Assembly (NCBI RefSeq): GCF_014648915.1
Contig: NZ_BMSA01000004.1
Span: 336,539-400,538 of the forward strand
Source: Streptomyces phaeofaciens
GTDB lineage: Bacteria; Actinomycetota; Actinomycetes; Streptomycetales; Streptomycetaceae
Direction: 5' to 3'
DNA length: 64,000 nucleotides
Shown here: piece by piece, positions 44,350 through 52,876 of the stretch
Position numbering within the stretch: position 1 is the first letter of the stretch
How the letters are laid out: the number at the start of each line of letters is the position of its first letter
Notes under the pieces: generated by a model
What the model saw: only the letters and a program-made list of their open reading frames with translations
Databases searched by the model: none
What the model was told of the DNA's origin: nothing
Translations under genes and position numbers: made by a program

Positions 44350-45528
44350 TCACTCACCGGCGGGGACGGGCACCCGCTCGCCCCAGGCCGCGCCGGCCGC
44401 GATCGCCTGCCGCCACGGCCGGATCGCCTTCGGCGGCATCCCCACCGCGAGCGCCCCGCTCACCCGGTCGCCGGTGCGGTAGGCCGCCACGAACCGGCGC
44501 CCGGCGAGGTCGCCCTCGACGACGGCCATCTCGTCGTGCCCGCGCAGGTGTCCGTACGCCTGGACCCTCAGGTCGTACTGGTCCGACCAGAAGTACGGCA
44601 CCGGCGCGAACGGCCTGCGGGCGTGCGGGGCGGCGAGCAGGTTGCGGGCGGCCGCCATGCCCTGCTCGGCCGCGTTGGTGCGGTGCTCGACCCGCATCGA
44701 CGTGCCGAACAGCGGGTTGTACCAGCGGGCCACGTCCCCGGCCGCGTACACCCCCCGGGCGGCCTCCAGGTACGCGTCGCAGACCACGCCGTCCGCGACC
44801 CGCGGTCCGCCACCGGCCAGCCAGTCGGTGTTGGGCACCGAGCCGACCGCCACGAGCACCTCGTCGGCCTCGACGATCTCGCCGCCATCGAGCCGTACGC
44901 CGTCCTCGGTCACCTCGGTGACGGTGACCCCGCAGCGCAGGTCCACGCCCCGGTCGCGGTGGGCCTGCGACAGGACCCGTCCGACCTCGTCGCCGACGGC
45001 GTGGGCCAGCGGTACCGCCGCCGGTTCCAGCAGCGTCACCCGGGCTCCGAGCCGCCGGGCGACGGCCGCCGCCTCCGCGCCGAGGAACCCGGCGCCGACC
45101 ACGACCAGACGCCGTCCGGGCGTCAGCCGCTCCCGCAGGGTGAGCGCGTCGCCCAGGGTGCGCAGCACATGAGCGCCCTCCCCGGGCAGCCGGCGCGGCC
45201 GCACCCCGGTGGCCACGATCAGCCCGTCGTACGGCACTTCGGAGCCGTCGGCCAGCCGGACCACGCGGCCCGTGGCGTCGAGTCCGGTGGCCGCGACGCC
45301 TAGCCGCAGATCGAGGTCGAGCGCGGCGAGGTCCTCGGCGCGGCGCAGCCGGAGCCGGTCCTCCTCCCAGGCGGAGGCGAGCACCTGCTTGGACAGCGGC
45401 GGACGGTCGTACGGGAGGTGGGGTTCGTCGCCCACGAGGGTGAGGGCGGCGTCGTAGCCCTCGCGCCGGAGGGTCTCGGCCGCCGCGAGTCCGGCGGCGG
45501 AGGCTCCGACGACCACGATCCGCCTCAC
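44350..45528 (-). CDS. FAD-dependent NAD(P)H:ferredoxin reductase
   Basis: 392 residues, the reductase of a three-component P450 system. FAD-binding motif VVVGASAAGLAAAETLR at the N terminus, NAD(P)H motif VVVGAGFLGAEAAAV around residue 145, VYAAGDVARWYN near the C terminus. It passes electrons from NAD(P)H to the ferredoxin encoded just upstream; its GTG start overlaps that ferredoxin's stop by four bases, so the two proteins are probably made in fixed ratio. Confidence 0.92.
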   Translation of the reverse strand: MRRIVVVGASAAGLAAAETLRREGYDAALTLVGDEPHLPYDRPPLSKQVLASAWEEDRLRLRRAEDLAALDLDLRLGVAATGLDATGRVVRLADGSEVPYDGLIVATGVRPRRLPGEGAHVLRTLGDALTLRERLTPGRRLVVVGAGFLGAEAAAVARRLGARVTLLEPAAVPLAHAVGDEVGRVLSQAHRDRGVDLRCGVTVTEVTEDGVRLDGGEIVEADEVLVAVGSVPNTDWLAGGGPRVADGVVCDAYLEAARGVYAAGDVARWYNPLFGTSMRVEHRTNAAEQGMAAARNLLAAPHARRPFAPVPYFWSDQYDLRVQAYGHLRGHDEMAVVEGDLAGRRFVAAYRTGDRVSGALAVGMPPKAIRPWRQAIAAGAAWGERVPVPAGE

Positions 45529-45740
45529 CGCTCGACCAGGCGGATCGCGGCGGCGGGGCAGACGGCGACGGCCTCACGGACGTCGTCGAGGAGAGCGGGC
45601 GCGGGCCGCTCGTCGAGGAGGATCGCGATGCCGTCGTCGTCCTGGTCGAAGACCTGCATGGCGGCGACCACGCACTGCCCCGAGGCGACGCACTTGTCGG
45701 ATTCCAGTTCCACCGTGGGACCGCTCATGGGTCGGGTCAT
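45525..45740 (-). CDS. [3Fe-4S] ferredoxin
   Basis: 71 residues with three ligand cysteines: Cys17 and Cys23 in CVASGQCVVAA, and a final CPAAAI, a pattern typical of P450-partner 3Fe-4S ferredoxins. It carries electrons from the reductase to the P450 encoded just upstream. ATG 45740 starts five bases after the P450 stop and the end overlaps the reductase start, indicating one transcription unit. Confidence 0.93.
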   Translation of the reverse strand: MTRPMSGPTVELESDKCVASGQCVVAAMQVFDQDDDGIAILLDERPAPALLDDVREAVAVCPAAAIRLVER

Positions 45741-45745
45741 GGGAT

Positions 45746-46978
45746 TCACCAGGCCACGGGCAGGGAGTGGACGCCGTAGATGAAGGCGTCGTGCTTGAAG
45801 CGGACGTCGTCCGGCGAGCAGGCCAGACTCAGGGTCGGGATGCGCCGGTAGAGGGTGCCGTAGACGACCTGGAGTTCCATGCGGGCCAGTGGCTGGCCGA
45901 GGCACTGGTGGACGCCGAAGCCGAAGGCGACATGGCGGCGGGCGTCGCGGGTGAGGTCGAGGCGGTCGGGATCGGGGAAGACCTCGGGGTCGCGGTTGGC
46001 GACCTCGTTGACCATGATCACGCCCTCGCCGGCCCGCAGGAGCCGCCCGCCGATCTCGATGTCCTCGGTGACCGCGCGGCGTCGGCCGAGGTGGGTGATG
46101 TGCAGATAGCGCAGCAGTTCCTCGACAGCCGAGGTGACCAGCCCGGGGTCGTCGCTCTCGCGCAGCAGGGCGAGCTGGTCGGGGTGCCGGAGCAGGGCGA
46201 GGGTGCCGAGCGCGATCATGTTCGCGGTGGTCTCGTGGCCGGCGATGAGCAGCAGCAGGGCCATCTCCGTCGCCTGCCCGTGGTCGATCTCCCCGGCGGT
46301 GACGCGTGCGGCGATGCCGGACAGCAGGTCCTCGCGGGGGTCGGCGATCCGCCTGCCGATGAGTGCGGAGAGATAGCCGGCCACCTCGCGGGCGGCCCGG
46401 CCACGCTGTTCGGGGGTGGCGTCCCGGTGGACCATCGTCCTGGTGTTGTCCTGGAAGAAGGCGTGGTCGTCGTAGGGCACGCCGAGCAGTTCGCAGATCA
46501 CCAGCGAGGGGACGGGGAGCGCGAACTCCTCCACCAGGTCGACCGGTGCGGGGCCGGCCAGCAGGCCGTCGATCAGGTCGTCCACGATGCGCTGGACGGC
46601 CGGACGCAGCGCCTCCACCCGCTTGACGGCGAACGGCGCCGTCACCATCCGGCGCAGCCGGGCGTGTTCGGGGTCGTCCATCATGATGAAGCTGAGCTTG
46701 CCCTCGCCGCCCTCGGGGCCGGCCTTGCTCGGGTAGCCGGGGCTGTCGGTGTCGGCGCTGACCCGGGGGTCGCCCAGGAGCGCCCGCTGGTCGGCGTAGC
46801 GGGTCACGAGCCAGGGCTCGGAGCCGTCCCGGAGCCGCACCTTCGTCAGTGGCGCCCGCTCCTGGAGGTCGCGGAGGGCGGGCGGGGGGTCCAAGGGGCA
46901 GCGGGCCGCCCTGGGCATGGGGAACTCGGGGATCGCGTCCGGGACTTCGGGCACCGGGCCGGTCAGGGTGTCGGCCAT
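45746..46978 (-). CDS. Cytochrome P450, CYP105-like
   Basis: 410 residues, canonical: AGHETT at 246-251, ELLR at 287-290, and Cys359 in FGFGVHQCLGQ. The N-terminal region, absence of a membrane segment and the attached ferredoxin plus reductase genes resemble CYP105-type systems that attack xenobiotics or macrolides. ATG 46978 with GAGGAGAG. It is the first gene of the operon P450-ferredoxin-reductase; a promoter probably lies in the 166 bp before it, next to the response regulator's end. Confidence 0.9.
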   Translation of the reverse strand: MADTLTGPVPEVPDAIPEFPMPRAARCPLDPPPALRDLQERAPLTKVRLRDGSEPWLVTRYADQRALLGDPRVSADTDSPGYPSKAGPEGGEGKLSFIMMDDPEHARLRRMVTAPFAVKRVEALRPAVQRIVDDLIDGLLAGPAPVDLVEEFALPVPSLVICELLGVPYDDHAFFQDNTRTMVHRDATPEQRGRAAREVAGYLSALIGRRIADPREDLLSGIAARVTAGEIDHGQATEMALLLLIAGHETTANMIALGTLALLRHPDQLALLRESDDPGLVTSAVEELLRYLHITHLGRRRAVTEDIEIGGRLLRAGEGVIMVNEVANRDPEVFPDPDRLDLTRDARRHVAFGFGVHQCLGQPLARMELQVVYGTLYRRIPTLSLACSPDDVRFKHDAFIYGVHSLPVAW

Positions 46979-47144
46979 GGCTCTCCTCGGTGGTGGGGGC
47001 TCCGGTGGGGCCGGAGCGCCGGGGGAAGGGGTCGAGGCCTCGATGAGTCCAGGCAAACAGAGCGGACTGACGTCTTCCGGTCAGTTCGCTGACAGAAGCC
47101 TGACGTGACCTGGATCACGTGCGCGGCAGGGGTACCCGGCCCGC

Positions 47145-48011
47145 TCAGCCCTCGGTACCGGCACCGCCCAGCCAGTACCCGAAGCCCCGGCGGGTGTGGA
47201 TGAGCGCGGGCCCGTCGCGGTCCACCTTGCGCCGGAGGCGGGAGACGAGCTGCTCGATCGCATTGTCGCCCCGGAAGTCGCCCCAGACGTACCGGCCGAT
47301 CTGCTCCTTGGACAGCACGCGGTGCGTGTGGACCAGGAGGTGGTGCAGGAGGCGGTACTCGGCCGGGGTGAGGTCGAGCGGGCGGGCGCCGCGCCGGGCC
47401 CGGCACAGGGTGTCGTCGAGGTCGAGGTCGGCGTAGCGCAGGGCGGGGCGGCCGGGGCCGCGCAGCAGCATCCGCAGCCGGGTGAGGACCTCGGCCACCC
47501 GGAAGGGTTTGGTGACGTAGTCCTTCTCCCCCGGGCCGAGTTCGGGCAGGAGGCCGCCGAGGGTGTCGTCCGCGGCGAGGTAGAGGACCGGCGGGCGGTG
47601 GGCGATCACCGGGCGGCCCCCGTGGGCGAATCCCGCCATGTCCGGCAGGGTGGTGTCGACGACCAGCAGGTCGAATCGGTGGGCGTCGAGCGCGGCCAGC
47701 GCCTGCGGCACCGCCCCCGCGAGGCTGACCCGGTAGCCGGCCAACTCCAGCGTGGTGGAGAGCAGTTCGGCGACGTCGGGCTGCCCGTGCGCGCCTGCTC
47801 GGTGATCACGGCCGGCCCCGCCCTCGCAGGCCACGACCAGGACGTGCTGTCCGGCGCCGCGCGCGAGCGACGACCTCCCGGCCGGGGCGCCGCCCGTGGG
47901 GACCGGCGCCGGCGAGGCGGTCGGGCCGGGTAACGGTCCGGCGGGATCGGGCTCCGCCCGTCGGCCGTCACGCCGGGGTTGCCGTGGTGCCCGCATCGCA
48001 GTCCTGGACAT
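47145..48011 (-). CDS. OmpR/PhoB-type response regulator with an atypical receiver
   Basis: 288 residues. The winged helix is LDLTPAEYRLLHHLLVHTHR and LSKEQIGRYVWGDFRGDN with VSRLRRKVDRDG. The receiver keeps the phosphorylation-site Asp119 (LLVVDTTLP) and Lys168 (VTKPFR), but the acidic pair after the first beta strand is missing: it reads VLVVACEGG, with an extra ~12 residues before PDVAELL. The T/S position is Ala147. An N-terminal Pro/Arg-rich extension (1-50) is also unusual. No sensor kinase gene adjoins it. Start ATG 48011; MarR-type motif copies lie just upstream. Confidence 0.85.
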   Translation of the reverse strand: MSRTAMRAPRQPRRDGRRAEPDPAGPLPGPTASPAPVPTGGAPAGRSSLARGAGQHVLVVACEGGAGRDHRAGAHGQPDVAELLSTTLELAGYRVSLAGAVPQALAALDAHRFDLLVVDTTLPDMAGFAHGGRPVIAHRPPVLYLAADDTLGGLLPELGPGEKDYVTKPFRVAEVLTRLRMLLRGPGRPALRYADLDLDDTLCRARRGARPLDLTPAEYRLLHHLLVHTHRVLSKEQIGRYVWGDFRGDNAIEQLVSRLRRKVDRDGPALIHTRRGFGYWLGGAGTEG

Positions 48012-48033
48012 GACATCCACCCTACTCTTCCAC

Positions 48034-48104
48034 TTGCCTGACTCAAGTAATTCCATCACTTGCTTGACTCAAGTAATCCACATATGCTTGCCTAACTCAA
48101 GCAA
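48034..48104. promoter_or_regulatory. Three copies of the MarR-type motif (B, C, D)
   Basis: TTGCNTRACTCAAGYAA occurs at 48034-48050, 48060-48076 and 48088-48104, spaced 26 and 28 bases apart, all in the same orientation as copy A at 44280. Each carries CTTG/CAAG half-sites. They sit 23-93 bases upstream of the response regulator start and 195-265 bases before the zinc dehydrogenase start. Three strong sites in 71 bases imply cooperative binding. Confidence 0.65.
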
Positions 48105-48298
48105 CGCGGCGCGGAGAGCGCGGCCGCACCGACCGGAGCCGCCTCGAGCGGAGACGGCTCCCCGGCGCCGAACCCGTGGGGACGGGGTACGGCGCGGTCC
48201 CGGGCCCGGCCGCCGGCTCACTCCCCCCGACCGGCACCGGGCCCGCGGACACCTCGTCCCGCGCGCCGCTCTCCGATCAGCTCAGAAAGGCACCCCGC

Positions 48299-49339
48299 AT
48301 GAGCACCATGAAGTCCGTCCGGACCGGCGGCATCGGCACGATCGAGGTCGTGGACGTGGAGCGGCCGGCCCCCGGTCCCCGGGACGTCCTGCTGCGGATC
48401 CGCGCCTGTGGCATCTGCGGCACCGACGTCACGTTCCTGCGCATGGGCGGTATGCCCGCCCGCGCCCATCTGGGCGGCGAACCGGTGCCCGTACCGCTCG
48501 GCCACGAGCCCGCCGGCGAGATCGTCGAGGTGGGCGCCGAGGTGACCGGCCTGAAGGCCGGCGACCGGGTGGTGGTCAACCCGCAGGCCGCGCCGGCCGG
48601 CATCATCGGCTGCGGCGGGAAGTACGGCGGGATGAGCGAGTTCCTGCTGATCGAGAACGCCGAGGCCGGAAAGAGCGTCGCCGTCTTCCCGGACACCGTG
48701 CCCTTCGACGTGGCCTCGCTCAACGAGCCCATGGCCGTGGCCCGGCACGCCGTGAACCGCTCCGGGGCCGGGCCCGACGACCGGGTCGTGGTCTTCGGCG
48801 CCGGGCCCATCGGCCTGGGCGCGGCGATCTGGTTCAAGCTGCGCGGCGTGAAGCACGTGGTCGTCGTCGACGTCATCCCCTCCCGGCTGGAGACGGCGCT
48901 GGCCGTGGGCGTGGACGCCGTCGTCGACTCCGCCACGGAGGACGTCACCGCGCGGCTGACCGCACTGCACGGCCGGGCCGCCAACGCCCTCGGCCAGCCC
49001 CGGCCCGGCACCGACATCTACCTCGACGCCGCCGGCGCCCCGGCCGTCTTCGACACCGTGGTCGCCAACGCCAAGTGGCACGCCAAGCTGGTCATGGTCG
49101 CCGTACAGAAGAAGGGCGAGATCGACCTCGGCGGCATGCTGCGCAGCGAGCTGACGCTCGTCGCCTCCCAGGGCTACCCCACCGAGATCTTCGAGGTCAC
49201 GCCCGAACTCGTGGAGCACCAGGAGCGGTTCGCCCGGCTGATCAGCCACCGGGTGCCGTTCGCGGAGGCGGAGCGCGCCTTCGGGCTGACGATGACGCCG
49301 GGCGCGGCGGAGAAGGTCGTCGTCACGCTGGACGACTGA
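48299..49339 (+). CDS. Zinc-dependent medium-chain dehydrogenase (threonine/sorbitol dehydrogenase-like)
   Basis: 346 residues. Catalytic zinc ligands: Cys37 in CGICGTD, His69-Glu70 in LGHEP, and Glu143 in LNEPMA. The four-cysteine structural zinc loop is absent; only Cys105 remains in that region. The Rossmann motif VVFGAGPIGLGAAI (about residue 169) with the acidic end of strand 2 (VVVDVIPSRL) suggests NAD. The substrate is a secondary alcohol or polyol. Start ATG 48299 with AGAAAGG. A perfect palindromic terminator follows. May be controlled by the motif copies 200 bases upstream. Confidence 0.88.
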   Translation: MSTMKSVRTGGIGTIEVVDVERPAPGPRDVLLRIRACGICGTDVTFLRMGGMPARAHLGGEPVPVPLGHEPAGEIVEVGAEVTGLKAGDRVVVNPQAAPAGIIGCGGKYGGMSEFLLIENAEAGKSVAVFPDTVPFDVASLNEPMAVARHAVNRSGAGPDDRVVVFGAGPIGLGAAIWFKLRGVKHVVVVDVIPSRLETALAVGVDAVVDSATEDVTARLTALHGRAANALGQPRPGTDIYLDAAGAPAVFDTVVANAKWHAKLVMVAVQKKGEIDLGGMLRSELTLVASQGYPTEIFEVTPELVEHQERFARLISHRVPFAEAERAFGLTMTPGAAEKVVVTLDD

Positions 49340-49347
49340 CCGTGCGG

Positions 49348-49377
49348 GCCGGCCGTCGGGAGCTCCCGACGGCCGGC
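49348..49377 (+). terminator. Terminator hairpin after the dehydrogenase
   Basis: Perfect 13-bp stem (49348-49360 with 49365-49377), AGCT loop, nine bases past the stop. Confidence 0.8.
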
Positions 49378-49415
49378 GCCCCCGTGTCCCACCCCACCCA
49401 CAGGAACGGCACCCC

Positions 49416-50594
49416 ATGCGCGACTCCCTGCGCACGACCGTGCGACGGGCGGCGCGGGCCACGGCCCACCTCGTGCCGGCCGTGGCCATGGCCTTCGGGT
49501 CGTACCTCTTCGTCACCGTCCTGCTGATCACCGCCACGGGCGCGGTGACGGTGGTCGGGATCTGGCTGCTGCCCGAGACCGTCCTGCTGATCCGCCGGAT
49601 CGCGGGCGCCAAACGACGGCTGACGGCCGCCCGGACGGGCCGGGAGATCCCGGAGGCCTACCTGCCCGTCACCGGGTCCGTGCGGGAGCGGCTGCGGACG
49701 GCCGTACGGGATCCCGGGACGCTCACCGACGCCCGCTGGCTGGCCGCGCACTACGGCTACGGATGGCTGACGGTGCTGGTGGTGCCGTTGTGGCCGGCCG
49801 GGCTCGTCGTCGACGGGGTGTGGTGCGGGCTGCTGGGCCGCGAGGCGCTCGTGCTGCCACTGATCGTCCGGCTGGCCGATGCCGAGGCCCGCTGGTCGGC
49901 CGCGCTGCTGCGCCCCTCCCCGAAGGCCCTGCTCGCCCGGCGGGTCGAGCGGCTCACCGCGACCCGGGCGGACGCGGTCGCCGCGCACGGATCCGAACTG
50001 CGCCGCATCGAACGGGACCTGCACGACGGCACCCAGGCCCGGCTGGTGGCCCTGTCGATGCGGATCGGACTGGCCCGGCGGGCCTACGGGACCGACCCGG
50101 AGACCGCGCGGAAGCTGCTCGCCGACGCACAGGACCAGGCCGAGGAGGCGCTGACCGAGCTGCGGCACGTGGTGCGCGCCATCCATCCGCCGATCCTCAC
50201 CGACCGGGGGCTCGCCGGGGCCGTACGGGCGCTCGCGGCGCGCTGGGGCGGGCGGGGAGGAGGTCTGCCGGTGACCGTGCGCGCCGACGGCCTGCCGGAC
50301 GCGCCGCGGCCACCGGCGGCGGTGGAGGCGGCCGCCTACTTCGTGATCGCCGAGGCGCTCACGAACGCCGCGAAGCACAGCGGGTCCGACCGGGCGGAGG
50401 TCCTGCTCGCCCGCACCCGGACCGGGCTGCGGGCGCGGGTGCGCGACGAGGGGCGCGGAGGCGCCGACGACAGCGCCGGGTCCGGGCTGCCGGGCATCCG
50501 GCGCCGGGTGGCCGCCCTCGACGGGACGGTGCGGGTGACGAGCCCGGTCGGCGGGCCGACGGTGATCGAGGTCGAGCTGCCGTGCGCGTGGTGA
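49416..50594 (+). CDS. NarL-type sensor histidine kinase
   Basis: 392 residues. Membrane segments at about 18-58 and 110-150, then a HisKA_3 box IERDLHDGTQARL with phospho-acceptor His203, and a HATPase domain (N box YFVIAEALTNAAKHSGSD, G1 DEGRGG). No partner response regulator gene follows, although the last bases overlap an out-of-frame GTGCGCGTGGTG that reads VRVV, the usual beginning of NarL-type regulators; this looks like a lost partner gene. Start ATG 49416. It is now an orphan kinase unless its partner is elsewhere. Confidence 0.88.
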   Translation: MRDSLRTTVRRAARATAHLVPAVAMAFGSYLFVTVLLITATGAVTVVGIWLLPETVLLIRRIAGAKRRLTAARTGREIPEAYLPVTGSVRERLRTAVRDPGTLTDARWLAAHYGYGWLTVLVVPLWPAGLVVDGVWCGLLGREALVLPLIVRLADAEARWSAALLRPSPKALLARRVERLTATRADAVAAHGSELRRIERDLHDGTQARLVALSMRIGLARRAYGTDPETARKLLADAQDQAEEALTELRHVVRAIHPPILTDRGLAGAVRALAARWGGRGGGLPVTVRADGLPDAPRPPAAVEAAAYFVIAEALTNAAKHSGSDRAEVLLARTRTGLRARVRDEGRGGADDSAGSGLPGIRRRVAALDGTVRVTSPVGGPTVIEVELPCAW

Positions 50595-50878
50595 CGACCG
50601 GGCCGCCCGGTCCGGGGCCGGCGCCCGGCTCCGCGGTCCGCGCCGACCCGGCGCTGCCCCCTCACCGTCCGCACCCATGCGCACCGCACCGCGCCATGAC
50701 CACGCTGAGCGCCCGCGACCGGGCCCGACTCGTCGTCATGGCCCACCGGTCGGGGCCGGTGCGGGCGCCTCCCCCGCCGTCGGCGGGTCACTGGCCGGCC
50801 CGCGCCCCGTCACGTCCGTTCAGGGGAAACGCCCGGCCCGCGCGCGTGGCCCGGCACGGCCGTGTCGACAACTCCCCC

Positions 50879-51862
50879 GTGAACCTCCCGCTGATCGCGC
50901 CCATGCTCGCCACCGCGGGCCCGCTGCCGCCCGCCGCCCAGGACGCCCGCTGGGCCTACGAGACCAAGCAGGACGGCCAGCGGGCCGTGGTGTACCTCGC
51001 CGGTGACGGGACGATCGGCCTGCGGGCCCGGTCCGGGGAGGACATCACCGGCGCCTACCCCGAGCTGAGGCCCCTCGGCGGTGCGCTCGGCACCACGCCC
51101 GCCGTGCTGGACGGCGAGGTGCTGGCGCCCGACGAACACGGGCGCGCCGACTTCCAGTTGCTCCAGTCCCGGATGGGGCTGGCCCACGCACCGGCCCGGG
51201 CGGCGCGGATCGCGGCGACGGTCCCCGTGCACCTGGTGCTGTTCGACGTGCTGCACCTCGGCGGGCGCTCGCTGCTGCGGCTGCCGTACGCGGAGCGGCG
51301 GGCGCTGCTGGAGGGGCTGGGTCTGGAGGGCGGGTTCTGGTCGACTCCGGGCGCGCTCGTCGGCCATGGGCGCGAGGCACTGGAGGCGACCCGCGCCCAC
51401 GGTCTGGAGGGCCTGGTCTGCAAACGGCTGGACTCGGCGTACGAACCTGGGGTGCGCTCCCGGGCCTGGATCAAGATCCGCAACATGCGGGTGGCCGATG
51501 TGCTGGTCGGCGGCTGGTCGCCGGGCCGGGGCCGGCTCACCGGGCTGCCGGGCGCCGTCCTCGTCGGGCAGCGCACCGGGGCGGGCGGCCTGCGGTACGT
51601 CGGCAGCGTGGGCACCGGCTGGAGCGAGGCCGAGCGCGCCGAACTCGCCGTGCTGCTGCGGGCCGCGGCAACCGATGTGTGCCCCTTCGACACCGTGCCG
51701 CCGGGGGCCGGCGCGCACTGGACCGTGCCCCGGCTGGTCGGCGAGGTGCGCTACAGCACCCGTACCCGGGCGGGACTGCTGCGCCAGCCGTCCTGGCTGC
51801 GGCTGCGGCCGGACCTGACGCCCGAACAGGCGGACGCGGACCTTCCGGACAGTTCCCCATGA
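50879..51862 (+). CDS. ATP-dependent DNA ligase (LigC/LigD-ligase-like)
   Basis: 327 residues. Motif I KQDGQRA with the adenylated Lys30, motif III VHLVLFDVLHLGG, motif IV GLEGLVCKRL, motif V RAWIKIRN and a C-terminal OB domain (LVGEVRYSTRTRAGLLRQPSW). Matches the stand-alone ligase domains of actinobacterial NHEJ enzymes. No Ku or primase/nuclease gene is adjacent. GTG 50879 is likely, though the frame is open well upstream (ATG 50697). Confidence 0.85.
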   Translation: MNLPLIAPMLATAGPLPPAAQDARWAYETKQDGQRAVVYLAGDGTIGLRARSGEDITGAYPELRPLGGALGTTPAVLDGEVLAPDEHGRADFQLLQSRMGLAHAPARAARIAATVPVHLVLFDVLHLGGRSLLRLPYAERRALLEGLGLEGGFWSTPGALVGHGREALEATRAHGLEGLVCKRLDSAYEPGVRSRAWIKIRNMRVADVLVGGWSPGRGRLTGLPGAVLVGQRTGAGGLRYVGSVGTGWSEAERAELAVLLRAAATDVCPFDTVPPGAGAHWTVPRLVGEVRYSTRTRAGLLRQPSWLRLRPDLTPEQADADLPDSSP

Positions 51863-52006
51863 GCCGGCGCGCCGGAGCCCAACTATTGGGCTGACCTTCA
51901 TCATTGACACACCTGCGCCCCTTGGCGCCGAAGTGAAAACCCGGGAAGCTGAACTCCCTTTTCCCCCACAGCCGTTCGGCTGCGCCCGGATCACGAGGAG
52001 GACGCA

Positions 52007-52783
52007 GTGTCGTCACCCACGTTCAAGGCCCACCGCAGGAGATGGCTCACCGGACTCGCCGGTGCCGCCGCCCTCGTCCTCGCCGTTCCCGCGACCGCGT
52101 TCGCCGCCCCTCCGCCGGCGCTGCCGCAGAACGCCGAGGCCGCGGAGCTGACGTATCAGCCGGCGTTCGACTACGACACGGACGGCTGCTACTCCAGCGC
52201 CGCGATAGGCCCCGACGGCACGATCAACGGCGGTCTGAAGCCGACCGGCGCGCTCAACGGCAATTGCCGCGACGCCTCCGACCTGGACAACACCAACAGC
52301 TACTCGCGCTACAAGTGCAACAACGGCTGGTGCGCGTACCTGTACGGCCTGTACTTCGAGAAGGACCAGGCGCTCGCGGGCACCAGCATCGGCGGGCACC
52401 GGCACGACTGGGAGCACGTCGTGGTGTGGGTCCAGAACGGCCAGGTCCAGTACGTCTCGACGTCCAACCACGGCTCGTTCACCGTGCACGCGGCGTCCTC
52501 GATCCGGTTCGAGGGCACCCACGCGAAGATCGTCTACCACAAGGACGGCATCAGCACGCACTGCTTCCGGGCGGCCAACTCGGGCGACGAGCCGCCGGAG
52601 AACCACAAGGGCACCTGGCAGTACCCGCCGCTGGTCGGCTGGAACGGCTACCCGGCGGGCCTGCGCGACAAGTTGACCGCGTACGACTTCGGCAGTGCCC
52701 ACTTCGGTCTGAAGGACGGCAGCTTCGCCAGCCACCTGTCGACGGCCAAGCCGTCGGGGATCGCCTTCGACCCCGACGCGTAG
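52007..52783 (+). CDS. Secreted NPP1/NLP (necrosis- and ethylene-inducing-like) protein
   Basis: 258 residues. A signal peptide (1-33) is followed by the NLP core with the signature heptapeptide GHRHDWE at 130-136, preceded by YGLYFEKDQALAG. In eukaryotic microbes and some bacteria these proteins bind plant sphingolipids and cause necrosis in dicots. Cysteines at 61, 87, 104 and 109 may form disulfides. GTG start with GAGGAGGACG. A TTGACA lies about 100 bases upstream (51903-51908), the likely -35 box. Function in this organism unknown. Confidence 0.9.
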   Translation: MSSPTFKAHRRRWLTGLAGAAALVLAVPATAFAAPPPALPQNAEAAELTYQPAFDYDTDGCYSSAAIGPDGTINGGLKPTGALNGNCRDASDLDNTNSYSRYKCNNGWCAYLYGLYFEKDQALAGTSIGGHRHDWEHVVVWVQNGQVQYVSTSNHGSFTVHAASSIRFEGTHAKIVYHKDGISTHCFRAANSGDEPPENHKGTWQYPPLVGWNGYPAGLRDKLTAYDFGSAHFGLKDGSFASHLSTAKPSGIAFDPDA

Positions 52784-52802
52784 CCGGATCCACGGTGCGG
52801 TT

Positions 52803-52830
52803 CCGGTCCCGGGGTGCGCCCCGGGACCGG
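52803..52830 (+). terminator. Terminator hairpin after the NLP gene
   Basis: 12-bp perfect stem (52803-52814 with 52819-52830), TGCG loop, 20 bases past the stop. Confidence 0.8.
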
Positions 52831-52876
52831 GCGGTACTCGATGGACGCCCGCGCACGCGGCGCCCATGATGGCCGG

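Noticed and set aside
48034..48104. Three similar motifs as a CRISPR-like or phage attachment site
   Set aside because: Spacing is only 9-11 bases between copies, each is symmetric (CTTG/CAAG), and a fourth copy lies next to a MarR gene, so operators fit better.
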